From NCBI GenBank assembly GCA_017523925.1, contig JAFWVQ010000048.1:1-64000 (forward strand): a DNA stretch of 64,000 nt. The letters are read 5' to 3'. Both the position numbers and the translations under genes were made by a program. Positions 1 to 9,646 of this stretch are shown here, piece after piece. Source of the DNA: Clostridia bacterium (GTDB lineage: Bacteria > Bacillota > Clostridia > Christensenellales > CAG-138). Under the pieces are notes generated by a model. It was given only the letters and a program-made list of their open reading frames with translations, was not told the DNA's origin and made no database searches. Numbering within the stretch: position 1 is the stretch's first letter; each line of letters begins with the position of its first letter.

Positions 1-140
1 AACTGATCGAGTACCTTGACTACTACAATAACCGCCGTATTAAAGCTAAGCTAAAGGGCTTACCTCCTGCTGTTCACAGGAAGCAAGCCCTCGAAGCTGC
101 CTGATTTAATTCTTTTGTCTAACTTTTTGGGTTCAGATCA
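1..140 (+). mobile_element. Right end of an IS3-family insertion sequence (cut by window start)
   Basis: Contains the last codons of an IS3-type OrfB transposase followed by the right terminal inverted repeat at 116-140. That repeat matches, base for base at most positions, the right end of the 392-bp deleted copy at 55162-55553, including the run TGTCTAAC and the terminal TTCAGATCA. The element boundary at 140 is inferred from where the two copies diverge. The rest of the element lies upstream of the window. Confidence 0.8.
3..104 (+). CDS. IS3-family transposase OrfB, C-terminal fragment (partial at window start)
   Basis: Thirty-three codons are visible before the TGA. They include YLDYYNNRRIKAKLKGL, the conserved C-terminal signature of the DDE transposase OrfB of the IS3/IS150 group, which carries out cut and strand transfer of the element. 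The reading frame is open to the left edge, so the gene may be intact outside the window. The same C-terminus (with a few substitutions) closes the decayed copy at 55198-55335, showing that the two elements are of one family. Confidence 0.85.
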   Translation: MIEYLDYYNNRRIKAKLKGLPPAVHRKQALEAA

Positions 141-180
141 AACCGGAGCATTCTCTTCGATCGGTTTGGTTTTTTCTTTT
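139..180 (+). terminator. Possible intrinsic terminator at the IS right boundary
   Basis: CAAACCG at 139-145 pairs with CGGTTTG at 162-168 and is followed by a T-rich run to 180. It points rightward, in the direction of the transposase, and overlaps the last bases of the element. The loop is long (16 nt), so it is only a moderate candidate. Confidence 0.4.
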
Positions 181-189
181 GATGCCCGA

Positions 190-657
190 TCACAGATCGA
201 ACGGCAGCTTCGATTTGATGAACTCGATTACCGCCTTGATCTTCTCGCCGATCTCGCCGTCGAGACCGAATTTTGCGGTGAGCGCTTCGATGATATTGCC
301 CGCAACGCCGCGAACGTCCGCATTCTCGGGCGCGGAGGAACGCACGGAGCCGATCACTTCGTTCACCTGGTCGCCGAGCTCGCCGTCGATCGGGAGCTTG
401 CCGAGGATGGACTCGAAGAAGCTGCCGATATCCGGAAGCTTATCCTTGACGGTCTCAACGATGTTTTCGACCGTGTCCTTAACGCCCTCTACGGCGCCCT
501 CTACCTTGTCCGCAGCGCCTTCTGCGGCGCCTTCGACCGCTTCGCCGACTTCACCGGCGGCGGTTTCGACCTGGTTTGCCGTCTGCTCGGCCGCGGTGTT
601 CACTTCCTCTTCCTTTTTGCCGAAAAGGTTCTTGAGTGCGTCCAAAATTCCTGCCAT
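190..657 (-). CDS. Small acidic amphipathic-helix protein of unknown function
   Basis: The product has 155 residues. The first 75 are a low-complexity, Ala/Glu/Val-rich stretch with repeated E-x-x-x-x-V/A spacing (for example GEAVEGAAEGAADKVEGAVE), which predicts a long amphipathic helix or coiled coil. The second half (LPIDGELGDQVNEVIGSV and later IEFIKSKLPFDL) looks like a small helical domain. There is no signal peptide or membrane segment. An AAAGGAGA ribosome binding site precedes the ATG, and a consensus promoter lies at 708-736, so it is probably transcribed alone. I do not recognise the family. Confidence 0.75.
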   Translation of the reverse strand: MAGILDALKNLFGKKEEEVNTAAEQTANQVETAAGEVGEAVEGAAEGAADKVEGAVEGVKDTVENIVETVKDKLPDIGSFFESILGKLPIDGELGDQVNEVIGSVRSSAPENADVRGVAGNIIEALTAKFGLDGEIGEKIKAVIEFIKSKLPFDL

Positions 658-707
658 GCTTTGTCTCCTTTGGGATAATGGTTCGGCGCATACCGCGCCA
701 CGGATAT

Positions 708-736
708 ATTATACTGCATATGGAGGCAAATTACAA
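708..736 (-). promoter_or_regulatory. Sigma-A type promoter for the 155-aa protein
   Basis: On the minus strand TTGTAA (736-731), a 17-bp spacer and a perfect TATAAT (713-708). The predicted start of transcription is about 45 bases before the ATG at 657. Confidence 0.65.
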
Positions 737-773
737 CAGTTTTTTTACATTTTTCCAATAATTACAAAGTTTT

Positions 774-3770
774 TTACAAGGTCCGCACCGCCTCGAGCTC
801 GATGCCGACCGCGCCGAAGCGCCGCTGCTCCTCGAGGGGATAGTATTCGAGCATATCCTCGGGCGAGGCGGAAGCGAGCTCAGCCTCCGCGTAGCCGCAT
901 TTATCGAGCGGAAGCGCGGCGTAGAGCTCCGCAAAATCCTTGAAGATATGCAGCGCCTTCACCCTTGCCGAGAGCCTTCTTTTTTCATCCTCTGCGTGGG
1001 TGAATTCGATGCTGTCCCCCACCGCGATTCGCCTGCGCTTTTCATCGTAAAGGCGAAGCTCGATCGTTTTGCTTCCGCTTTCGATCATCTCGAACGGGCG
1101 GGCGTTCAGCCGCATAGAATGCGTTTTCATATCGGTTTCATTTTTTACTTTCGGCATATTTTCTATTACAAGTCTTACGGTCGCATCGCCCTTTTTGAGC
1201 TTGAGCATATACTCGCGAAGCTGCTCGTTCACGCTCTCCACCTCGGCCTCGAGCTCGCGGGCCGTCATGCGGAGCGCGCCGGAGCGAACGCCCGAAAGCT
1301 GGATCATGCCGTCCGAAGAGGCGACGCGCACGGCGTAGTTCTTGCCGATCTCGGCGATAAGGCGCTCGATCAGCGCGTCGGCCGTCTCGTTTTCCTTCGT
1401 GTAGGCGACCTTGAGCCCGTGATGATCGAACCTTTCGCCCGCGTTGCCCTTGACGCGGTAGCCGTCGAACACGAGCACGACCTCGTTATTCTTGAATGCG
1501 CGGTAGTTTGCAAGGATATCCATCAGCCGCTTTCTGGCCGCGGCAAGATCGTCCCTTGCAAGGCTTCGCAGGCTCTCCCATGCAAAAAGCATGTTGTAGC
1601 CGTCCACGATAAGGTATTCCTTCCTCGGCGGCTGCGGCGGCTGCGGCGGCTGCGGCTTTTCGTCCGCCTGCGCCCGCTTCTCGGGCCTGCCGTAGTCGGG
1701 CCGCTTGATCGGGCCGAACTCGCGCAGCATGATCGCCTCAAGCTCCTTTTCATCCACGTTCAGATTGCCGCGTATGAGCCTCGGCGCCTGCTCGCCCTCC
1801 TCCTGCGTGCCGCGCTCGCGCGAAAGCCCTGTGTCGAGATGCATATAGCTCTCCACCTCGCGCCAGTTCACCGTGAAGCCCGCGCCGTGGGCGCAGAAAA
1901 CGGAGTCCGCGGTGTTTTCAAGATCGCGCTCGGGCTCGTAGGCGCATTCCGCGATCACCTTCTCCGCTTCGGTGCAGCGATCGTAATGCGACACCTCGAG
2001 CATCAGCCTGCCCCTGCCGCCGGTGTACGCCGCGAGCGTGCGGGCATAGCCGCGCATACCCGCCACCGGCACGAAGCCCGATATCGCGGCAAAGCCGTCC
2101 CTGCACTCCTGCTCGGCGATGTTGAAGCTGCCGCCCATCGCGCGGATATCGCCTATCGCCCTGCCGAGCTGCTCGCGCGCAAGCTCGATGCGGTAGGCGT
2201 AATAGGGCTCGAGCAGGATGCTCTCGGCCTTCATCAGCCCCTGGCGTATCGCGCGGTAGGTCGCCTGGCGAAAATCGCCGCCCTCGGTGTGCGCAAGATG
2301 CGCCCTTCCCGCAACGAGCTCGATGCGCATATCGGTGATCGGCGAACCCGTGAGCACGCCCCTGTGCGTTTTTTCGGCGATATGCGTCATGATAAGGCGC
2401 TGCCAGTTCCGATCGAGATCATTTGGGCTCACCCTCGAGCCCCATTCAAGCCCGCTGCCCGCCTCAAGCGGCGTCAAAAGCAGATGCACCTCCGCATAGT
2501 GCCGCAGGGGCTCAAAATGCCCGATGCCCTCCACGGGCGCCGCGATGGTCTCCTTATACATCACGCGGCCCTCGTCTATGCGCGCGTCCAGATCGAAGCG
2601 CTCCTTGATGATGCTTTTCAAAACCTCTATCTGCACCTCGCCCATCAGGCGAACGCGGATCTCCTTCGAGCGGTCGTCCCACTCGATCGACAGCGCGGGG
2701 TCCTCCTCGGAGAGCTCGCAAAGCTTCCTATACGCGCTCTGCGTATCGGTTCCCGCAGGAAGCAGTATGCGGTAGCTCAGCACCGGCGAAAGCACGGCGG
2801 CAAGCCCCGCGCTCCGCTGCTCGAAGCCGAGCCCCTGCCCGGGGTAGGTGTCGGTTAGACCGGTCACGGCCACGGTATCCCCCGCCGCCGCCCGCTCGAG
2901 CTGCGCGTATCTTGCGCCGGAGTACAGGCGTATCCCCGCCGCCTTTTCCGTTTTCCGCTCGCCGCTTCGGCTCGTGTAGGCAATGCTCATTCGAACGCTC
3001 AGCTCCCCGCCTGTCACGCGAAGATGCGTCAGGCGCTGCCCCTGCGCGTCCCTCGATATTTTGAACACCCTTGCGCCGAACTCCGCGCCGAAAACGGGCG
3101 GCACGGTGTATTTTTCAAGCCCCTCGATAAGCTCGCGAACGCCGCTTAGATGCAGCGCGGAGCCGAAGAAGCACGGGAAGAGGCGCTCCTCGCGGATCGC
3201 CGAAGCAAGCTCCGCCTCCTCGAGCCGCCCGTTCCTTGCGTACAGCTCGAAAAGCGCCTCGTCCGCAAGCGCCGCGCTCTCGAAAAGCGAAGTTCTATCC
3301 GCCGAAAAATCAACGCAGGCGGACGACAGCTCCGCTTCGAGCGCGCCCATAAGCTCGCGCTCCGCAGCGTGGGCGATATCCATCTTATTCACGAAGATGA
3401 AGGTCGGCACGTGCAGGCGGCGCAGCAGCCGCCAAAGCGTCAGCGTATGCGCCTGAACGCCGTCCGTGCCGCTGATGATGAGCAGCGCATAGTCGAGTAT
3501 CTGCAGCGCGCGCTCCGCCTCGGTGGAGAAATCGACGTGGCCGGGCGTGTCGATAAGCTCCGCCTCGAGCCTTTCGGTCCTTATGCCCGCCTGCTTTGAG
3601 AATATGGTGATGCCGCGCTTTCTCTCAAGGGCATGGCTGTCGAGGTGTGAATCGCCGTGATCCACCCTTCCCCGAGAGCGTATTTGACCCGTTAAAAACA
3701 GCAGACCCTCGCACAGCGTGGTCTTTCCCGCGTCCACATGTGCGAGGATCCCCAAAGCAAGCTTTGTCAT
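774..3770 (-). CDS. EF-G/TetM-like ribosomal GTPase fused to NYN and ASCH domains
   Basis: This 998-residue protein has three parts. Residues 1 to about 690 are a translational GTPase of the TetM/TetO (EF-G-like) group: P-loop AHVDAGKTT near residue 10, G3 DTPGHVDF near 75 and NKMD near 128, followed by EF-G domains II-V. From about 714 to 875 is a PIN-like NYN (YacP-type) domain beginning YLIVDGYNMLFAW, after a Pro/Gln linker (PQPPQPPQPP). From about 880 to the end is an ASCH-like domain (MRLNARPFEMIESGSKTIE). Ribosome-protection GTPases eject tetracycline or act on stalled ribosomes; NYN proteins are nucleases. I infer a ribosome-linked role; drug resistance is not shown. It follows a membrane-protein gene by 43 bases. 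No strong ribosome binding site is seen. Confidence 0.85.
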   Translation of the reverse strand: MTKLALGILAHVDAGKTTLCEGLLFLTGQIRSRGRVDHGDSHLDSHALERKRGITIFSKQAGIRTERLEAELIDTPGHVDFSTEAERALQILDYALLIISGTDGVQAHTLTLWRLLRRLHVPTFIFVNKMDIAHAAERELMGALEAELSSACVDFSADRTSLFESAALADEALFELYARNGRLEEAELASAIREERLFPCFFGSALHLSGVRELIEGLEKYTVPPVFGAEFGARVFKISRDAQGQRLTHLRVTGGELSVRMSIAYTSRSGERKTEKAAGIRLYSGARYAQLERAAAGDTVAVTGLTDTYPGQGLGFEQRSAGLAAVLSPVLSYRILLPAGTDTQSAYRKLCELSEEDPALSIEWDDRSKEIRVRLMGEVQIEVLKSIIKERFDLDARIDEGRVMYKETIAAPVEGIGHFEPLRHYAEVHLLLTPLEAGSGLEWGSRVSPNDLDRNWQRLIMTHIAEKTHRGVLTGSPITDMRIELVAGRAHLAHTEGGDFRQATYRAIRQGLMKAESILLEPYYAYRIELAREQLGRAIGDIRAMGGSFNIAEQECRDGFAAISGFVPVAGMRGYARTLAAYTGGRGRLMLEVSHYDRCTEAEKVIAECAYEPERDLENTADSVFCAHGAGFTVNWREVESYMHLDTGLSRERGTQEEGEQAPRLIRGNLNVDEKELEAIMLREFGPIKRPDYGRPEKRAQADEKPQPPQPPQPPRKEYLIVDGYNMLFAWESLRSLARDDLAAARKRLMDILANYRAFKNNEVVLVFDGYRVKGNAGERFDHHGLKVAYTKENETADALIERLIAEIGKNYAVRVASSDGMIQLSGVRSGALRMTARELEAEVESVNEQLREYMLKLKKGDATVRLVIENMPKVKNETDMKTHSMRLNARPFEMIESGSKTIELRLYDEKRRRIAVGDSIEFTHAEDEKRRLSARVKALHIFKDFAELYAALPLDKCGYAEAELASASPEDMLEYYPLEEQRRFGAVGIELEAVRTL

Positions 3771-3813
3771 TTCTTGTTATTCCAATACGATGTATTTTTA
3801 TCCGCGATACGGA

Positions 3814-4491
3814 TCATTTTTTCAGGCTCAGGATTATGCCGAGCGCAATCGAGAGCGCCGCCGCCACGATGACCTGATACTCGGAGGGCAGCATGAAGGT
3901 GAGCGTGTGCGCCGGTATCCAAAACAGCGGGATGGTTTTGAAGAGCGTGAAGGACACGAAGCCGTGCCAGTCGATCGACTCGATAACGCCCTTGAGACCC
4001 GGCTTGCTTACGCCCGAGGCGCGCAGCTCGAGGTATTTATCGGTGCATTTATGAAACGCCATGAACACGGGGCCAAAGCAGAGATTCATCAGCGCCGCCG
4101 TGAAGAACGCGCGAAGCAGGCTGCGCCAGAAGCCCTCGGGCGGGTTCGGGAGCAGACCCTTCTCCATCATCGCCGAAACGCCGTTTGAAAAGAACTTCAT
4201 CATGAAGGTAATCGCGATGCCGATAAGCCCCCAGATGATGATACGCGGCACGACCAGCACCGGCAGCGCCCATTCCTTTTTCTTGATGCGCAGCGCGAGG
4301 ATCTCGCCGATCGTGGCGAGCAGGGCGAATTTGATGAAGCCCATTATGTACGGATGCTCGCTCGAGAGGGTCTTGAAAACCTCCCTCGACGACGGAACGA
4401 TCAGTATCAGCGCAAATGCCGCAAGTATCAGAATGCACGCGGCTGCGATCAGCGCGCCCGGTATGCTCCGCTTTGTTTTTCTTTCACTCAT
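3814..4491 (-). CDS. Integral membrane protein, possibly Mpv17/PMP22-like
   Basis: 225 residues with about four to five hydrophobic segments, including IPGALIAAACILILAAFALI near the N-terminus and a final VIVAAALSIALGIILSL. The middle (LATIGEILALRI, RIIIWGLIG, FGPVFMAFHKCTDKYL) and the C-terminal FKTIPLFWIPAHTLTFMLP vaguely recall Mpv17/PMP22 proteins, whose signature includes GP-x-x-H-x-W/Y and W-P-x-x-x-x-x-N-F. This is my impression only. The AAAGGAG site lies about 20 bases upstream, with the hairpin CCGCCTTCGGCGG in between. Confidence 0.7.
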   Translation of the reverse strand: MSERKTKRSIPGALIAAACILILAAFALILIVPSSREVFKTLSSEHPYIMGFIKFALLATIGEILALRIKKKEWALPVLVVPRIIIWGLIGIAITFMMKFFSNGVSAMMEKGLLPNPPEGFWRSLLRAFFTAALMNLCFGPVFMAFHKCTDKYLELRASGVSKPGLKGVIESIDWHGFVSFTLFKTIPLFWIPAHTLTFMLPSEYQVIVAAALSIALGIILSLKK

Positions 4492-4530
4492 GCTCCCATC
4501 CGCCGAAGGCGGCTCCTTTCATTCTGCGTT

Positions 4531-4632
4531 TTTTGGTTTTCGTTTCGTATCCGTTTAGTTTTCGTTAAGAATTCGTTTCGTTTTAGTTTCGTATCCGTTT
4601 CGTATCCGTTTTGTTTTTGTTTAGTTTCGTTT
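4531..4632. repeat. T-rich degenerate tandem repeat between genes
   Basis: The unit GTTTCGTATCCGTTT occurs three times (4542-4556, 4586-4600, 4597-4611) among related TTCGTTT and GTTTAGTTT words. It fills the gap between two minus-strand genes and reads as an A-rich leader on that strand. Function unknown. Confidence 0.7.
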
Positions 4633-4662
4633 ACGGTATCGAGCGCCCGCCGAAGGCATTTT

Positions 4663-6243
4663 TTATTCGATATCCCAAACTATGCTCTCGGGCGGCGCGT
4701 CGAGGCGCGACGGGTCCGCAACGCAGCGCTTGAAGAATTTAAACGCCGAAGCGAAATAGTATCCGTCGCAGATGCGCTCGTCAGTATTGACGGTGAAATC
4801 GATGTATTTTTTGCGGCAGATGCTGCCGTCCTCCCGCACCTCGTTTTCGCTGCGCTTCATGCCGAACGCGAGAAACACGGGGATGTTTCCGAAATCGTAG
4901 AGATGATGATACACGGGCGGTATGCCGAGCGAGCCCATGCTCGTTATGAAGATCGAGCCGTGGAAGGGGCTGAGCTTCGTGATGATATTCGGCAGAAGCC
5001 CGAAGTAATCGCCCGTTTTGAACAGCCATACCGTCAGCTTCAGCAGCACGCCCGGGATATAGTTCACTAGCCCCGCAAGCTTATCGAAGCTGCTGTTCAG
5101 CTCGTCGGTATTTTTGACCGCCTCGACCTCCTTATTGAACTTTTCGTAGATCGTTTCGGGCGTGTCCTCGGGCGAAAGCACGATGTTTACGATGGTTTCG
5201 GAGCCCTCGAGCGACATATCCTTCTTTATCGTCATCGCGATCTCGATGCGGTCCTCCCTCGAATACACCTTCTGGCCGCTGATAAAGCGGTTCACGGCGG
5301 GGCGCTGGGATACCGTGCGCACGTAGGCGGCGAGGAAGAGATGCGTGTAGCCGAAGCCGTCGAGCCCCTGCTCGCGCTTTTTCCTGATGTATTCCTCGGC
5401 TTTGGAGATCTCCACGCAGTCGTGGAAGAGATTGTTCGCGCTGTTGCGCTCGGGCATGATATAGACCGCCACGCTGTTCATCGGGTCGAGCGAACGGATC
5501 CTGCGCCCGTCCTTCCTGTCCCCCGCCATCGGCAGCGGATGCTCGCTCTCGAGCTTTTTCGCGCCGATCAGCACCGCGATCGGGGCAAGGATATTCATAA
5601 GCAGCGACGCCTCGGCAAGATAAGCGGCGAATGGCAATGCCTGCTTCATCATCGGCAGCAGCACGAGTATCAGCTCCGCGATAAAGGCCGTTGCGAGCGC
5701 AGCGAGCGCAAGAGCGCGCCTTAAAGCGATATTTCTTTTTCTGCCGCCTGTGTTGACGGCGAAGCGATAGAGCACCGCGCAAACGACGTAAGCAAGTATC
5801 AGCATGGCGACGAAGGCGGCGCTCGTTACGCCGTTTTTGCCTTCCTTCAGCAGCCAAAGCGCGCGCGCGATAAGGAAAACCGTGAACGCCAGCACGGGGC
5901 GCGAGGTTCTGTAAAGCTCCCTTTTTCCTTTGAAAACGATATCCAGGGTGAAGAAAAGGTAGCAAAGCCCCGGAAGGACTATAAAGAACACCGGAAAGAG
6001 GAATGTGCCCGTGCCCTCCGCGCCGTCGCGGATCGGGCTGTAATAGGCTATTCGCGCGGCAAAGGAGAGCGCCGCAAGCAGCACGGAAAGCCACGTCAGC
6101 GGGTTTTTGGCACAGAGCGAATAGGCGGCGTACAAAGGCGCGCGCTTTTTGCCGCTTCCGGCGAAAGCGGCATCGGATGCGGCATCGGGTGCGGCGGCTT
6201 CAAGGTCGGAGCCCCGATCAGGTTTTTCCCTTCTTGTTTCCAT
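4663..6243 (-). CDS. Membrane-anchored 2-oxoacid dehydrogenase E2-like acyltransferase protein
   Basis: 526 residues. The N-terminal half (about 50-235) has six hydrophobic segments, for example LTWLSVLLAALSFAARIAYY and FPVFFIVLPGLCYLFFTLDI. From about 250 to the end is a CAT/E2 catalytic-fold domain without lipoyl or peripheral-binding modules: MPERNSANNLFHDCVEI, LAAYVRTVSQRPAVNRFI, and near the end TDERICDGYYFA. In classical E2 and chloramphenicol acetyltransferases that last motif is HxxxDG with a catalytic His; here Glu occupies the His place, so ordinary acyl transfer is doubtful. A promoter abuts the ATG (6250-6278), predicting a leaderless message. Substrate unknown. Confidence 0.75.
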   Translation of the reverse strand: METRREKPDRGSDLEAAAPDAASDAAFAGSGKKRAPLYAAYSLCAKNPLTWLSVLLAALSFAARIAYYSPIRDGAEGTGTFLFPVFFIVLPGLCYLFFTLDIVFKGKRELYRTSRPVLAFTVFLIARALWLLKEGKNGVTSAAFVAMLILAYVVCAVLYRFAVNTGGRKRNIALRRALALAALATAFIAELILVLLPMMKQALPFAAYLAEASLLMNILAPIAVLIGAKKLESEHPLPMAGDRKDGRRIRSLDPMNSVAVYIMPERNSANNLFHDCVEISKAEEYIRKKREQGLDGFGYTHLFLAAYVRTVSQRPAVNRFISGQKVYSREDRIEIAMTIKKDMSLEGSETIVNIVLSPEDTPETIYEKFNKEVEAVKNTDELNSSFDKLAGLVNYIPGVLLKLTVWLFKTGDYFGLLPNIITKLSPFHGSIFITSMGSLGIPPVYHHLYDFGNIPVFLAFGMKRSENEVREDGSICRKKYIDFTVNTDERICDGYYFASAFKFFKRCVADPSRLDAPPESIVWDIE

Positions 6244-6249
6244 AGCGCC

Positions 6250-6278
6250 ATTATAGCAAATTTACGCCTCAAAAGCAA
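6250..6278 (-). promoter_or_regulatory. Promoter predicting a leaderless transcript
   Basis: On the minus strand TTGCTT (6278-6273), 17 bases, TATAAT (6255-6250). Counting seven bases on from the -10 box puts the start of transcription at 6243, the A of the ATG of the E2-like gene. That gene has no visible ribosome binding site. Confidence 0.6.
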
Positions 6279-6399
6279 CTGCGCGGAGGATAAAAGAAGC
6301 GGAGCCGGGGCAATGCCGCACGGTTCCGCAGGTTCTTTTTTTATTCGGTTTTATCGGCCTTCATCCGGCATTATCCGCCGCTCGAAGGCGGGCTTAGTT

Positions 6400-7026
6400 T
6401 CAGCCCTTCCTTGCCGTAGAGGCGTCCGCGGTGCCAACGCCGGTCACGCTGAAGCTGCTGTTCACGGGGAATCTGTCCGCATCCAGCGCGAGCAGGCACA
6501 TATGGCTCGCCATGTCGGCCGTGCCGACGTCGCCGCTCATATTGCCCGCGGTCTCGATCATAACGGTGCCGTTATCGAGCTTAACGCTCTTGATGGAGGG
6601 CACGACCGAGCCGCTGGAGAAGGTGAGGTTGAACACGAGGATGTAGTTGCTCTTGAAGAACTCCTCGTCGTATTCCTTGAGGTAGGCGTCCAGGTTCGAA
6701 TCATCCTTAGAGGTGGTGGGCAGGCTCGAGACGAGCGCCTCGCGAAGCGCGTCCACACTGCTGATGACGTAGGGCTTCATGCTGCTTGCGCTCGCGTTAT
6801 AGGCGATGCGGACGAACTGATAGCTGTAGCCGTCCAGCTTCTGCATCGGGAGCTGGGTGGGGATGGGACCCGCCGTTACCTTCGCGTCCATGAACGGGGT
6901 CTCCTGCGCGGGCGTGGGCGTTGCGCCCTGCTCCGAGGGGTTCTGGGGTTGGCAGGCCGCGACGGATGCCGTAAAGAGCGCCGCAAGCGCGATCATGCCG
7001 AGTTTCTTAACGATGCCTTTATTCAT
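6400..7026 (-). CDS. Putative lipoprotein of unknown function
   Basis: 208 residues. A type II signal peptide ends in the lipobox TASVAAC (Cys 25), followed by a Pro/Thr/Gln-rich linker (ATPTPAQETP), so the protein is expected to be anchored on the outer face of the cytoplasmic membrane. The mature domain (about 50-200) has alternating short strands, for example SYQFVRIAYN and NYILVFNLTFSSGSV. I do not recognise the family. The start is supported by AAAAGGAGG nine bases before the ATG. It follows ansA by 127 bases on the same strand. Confidence 0.75.
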   Translation of the reverse strand: MNKGIVKKLGMIALAALFTASVAACQPQNPSEQGATPTPAQETPFMDAKVTAGPIPTQLPMQKLDGYSYQFVRIAYNASASSMKPYVISSVDALREALVSSLPTTSKDDSNLDAYLKEYDEEFFKSNYILVFNLTFSSGSVVPSIKSVKLDNGTVMIETAGNMSGDVGTADMASHMCLLALDADRFPVNSSFSVTGVGTADASTARKG

Positions 7027-7153
7027 TTTCTTATTCCTCCTTTTACGGATCTGCTGCTATTTCGTTTTCGGGGGCCTTCCGGCTCCCTTCATCCATATAA
7101 CGGATGATTGGCGCACACGGTTGCTTTTGCGAAAGCCGTTTTATCAAGAGAGC

Positions 7154-8140
7154 TCAGTTCATCGCCGTAAGCTCGCCAACGAGGTTCTTCTGCATCAGCT
7201 CGCGCACCTTTTCCATATCGCTCGTTCTGCCGAGCACCCACATCAGCTTGGTTATCGCCGCCTCGGTGGTCATATCACCTGCGGAGATTATGCCGAGCTC
7301 CTTGAGCGGGCGGCTGACCTCGTAGATATCCGGAGTGGACTGCTCGTAGAGGCACTGGGAGGTGAGGATAACAGGAAGCCCGTGATCCATCAGATGCCGA
7401 ATCGCCTCAAGATGGTTTCTGCGGATGCTGTGCATACCGCCCAGACCGAACGCCTCCACCACAACGCCCTTGATATCGCAGTCGATACAGCACTCGATCA
7501 GCTTGGTGCTCATGCCGGGCACGAGCTTAATAAGCGCGACCCTCGGCTCGATATCGGTGGAGAACGAAAAGCTCTCGGGCAGCGTGGGCGTATAGAGCGC
7601 ATGCAGCCTGCCGTTGGACACCGTGCCTATCGGGGGATAGTTTATCGACTCGAAGGCATTCAGCGAGGTTGTCCTCGTTTTAACGGCGCGGCAGCCGAGC
7701 ATCAGCGAATTGCCGAAGCAGATGTAAACGCCGCCGGCAAGCTCCCTTGCGGCGATGATCGCGTTTTCAAGGTTGCGCCTGCCATCCGAGCTCGGGTAAA
7801 CTGCGGGATGCTGCGCGCCCGTAACGACCACCGGCACAGTAATGCCCGCAAGCATGAAGCTGAGCATGCTCGCGGTGTACGCCATCGTGTCCGTTCCGTG
7901 GGTTATGACTATGCCGTCGCAGGAGTCCACCTTCTCCTTCACCGCCTCGGCAATGGTTATCCATTCCTCGGGCTGGATATTCGAGGAATCCATGCTGAAA
8001 AGGTCCACGCATTCGATATCCTCGTAATCGCCCTCGATCAGATTCAGCAGCTCCCTTGCGGAAAGCTCCGGCTTGAGTCCGTTCTCGCTCGGAACGCAGG
8101 CGATGGTGCCGCCGGTCGAGATCATAACTATCCTTTTCAT
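7154..8140 (-). CDS. ansA: L-asparaginase, type I
   Basis: Hydrolyses L-asparagine to aspartate and ammonia. The 328-residue length is normal for bacterial type I enzymes. The N-terminal MKRIVMISTGGTIA contains the first catalytic threonine (TGGTIA), and GIVITHGTDTMAYTAS near residue 80 contains the second (HGTDTM). No signal peptide is present, so the enzyme is cytoplasmic. The C-terminal domain (GVVVEAFGLGGMH, PVILTSQC) is also typical. It lies downstream of serS, with a dispersed repeat in between. Confidence 0.93.
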   Translation of the reverse strand: MKRIVMISTGGTIACVPSENGLKPELSARELLNLIEGDYEDIECVDLFSMDSSNIQPEEWITIAEAVKEKVDSCDGIVITHGTDTMAYTASMLSFMLAGITVPVVVTGAQHPAVYPSSDGRRNLENAIIAARELAGGVYICFGNSLMLGCRAVKTRTTSLNAFESINYPPIGTVSNGRLHALYTPTLPESFSFSTDIEPRVALIKLVPGMSTKLIECCIDCDIKGVVVEAFGLGGMHSIRRNHLEAIRHLMDHGLPVILTSQCLYEQSTPDIYEVSRPLKELGIISAGDMTTEAAITKLMWVLGRTSDMEKVRELMQKNLVGELTAMN

Positions 8141-8172
8141 GGAAATTTCCTCCGATTACCCCTTTATGTTTT

Positions 8173-8240
8173 AGTGAATAATGAATAGTGAACAGCGAAC
8201 AGTTGATGATGAGATCCCTTCGGCATCTCTTTGATCTCAA
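8173..8240 (-). repeat. Dispersed stop-rich repeat, diverged copy
   Basis: TAGTGAATAATGAATAGTG at 8173 onward, then AACAGCGAACAGTTGATGATG and a weak palindrome (GAGATC...ATCTC), placed between serS and ansA. It is a diverged member of the family at 12470, 16130, 17675 and elsewhere, but in this copy the tail reads forward on the plus strand, opposite to the flanking genes. Confidence 0.6.
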
Positions 8241-8306
8241 CCGTTTTAGGTATTGACCGAACCATTCACCGAACAGGCTTGTGGGAAGCCGTTTCTTCGT
8301 TTCGGC

Positions 8307-9620
<1,314 letters not shown>

Positions 9621-9646
9621 TTATCGTTTTCGTTTATTCGGCTTTA

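Noticed and set aside
948..2858. Long plus-strand open frame opposite the GTPase gene
   Set aside because: It is a shadow of the minus-strand gene: no recognisable domain, a His/Arg/Leu-biased composition, and no start signals. The same holds for the long frames opposite secA (9830-12412), the anti-sigma gene (24126-26408), the 5'-nucleotidase (34899-32647) and gcvPB (46520-48196).
774..3770. Acquired tetracycline resistance gene
   Set aside because: The GTPase is TetM-like, but it sits in a housekeeping region without transfer signs and has extra NYN and ASCH domains. Resistance cannot be claimed from sequence.
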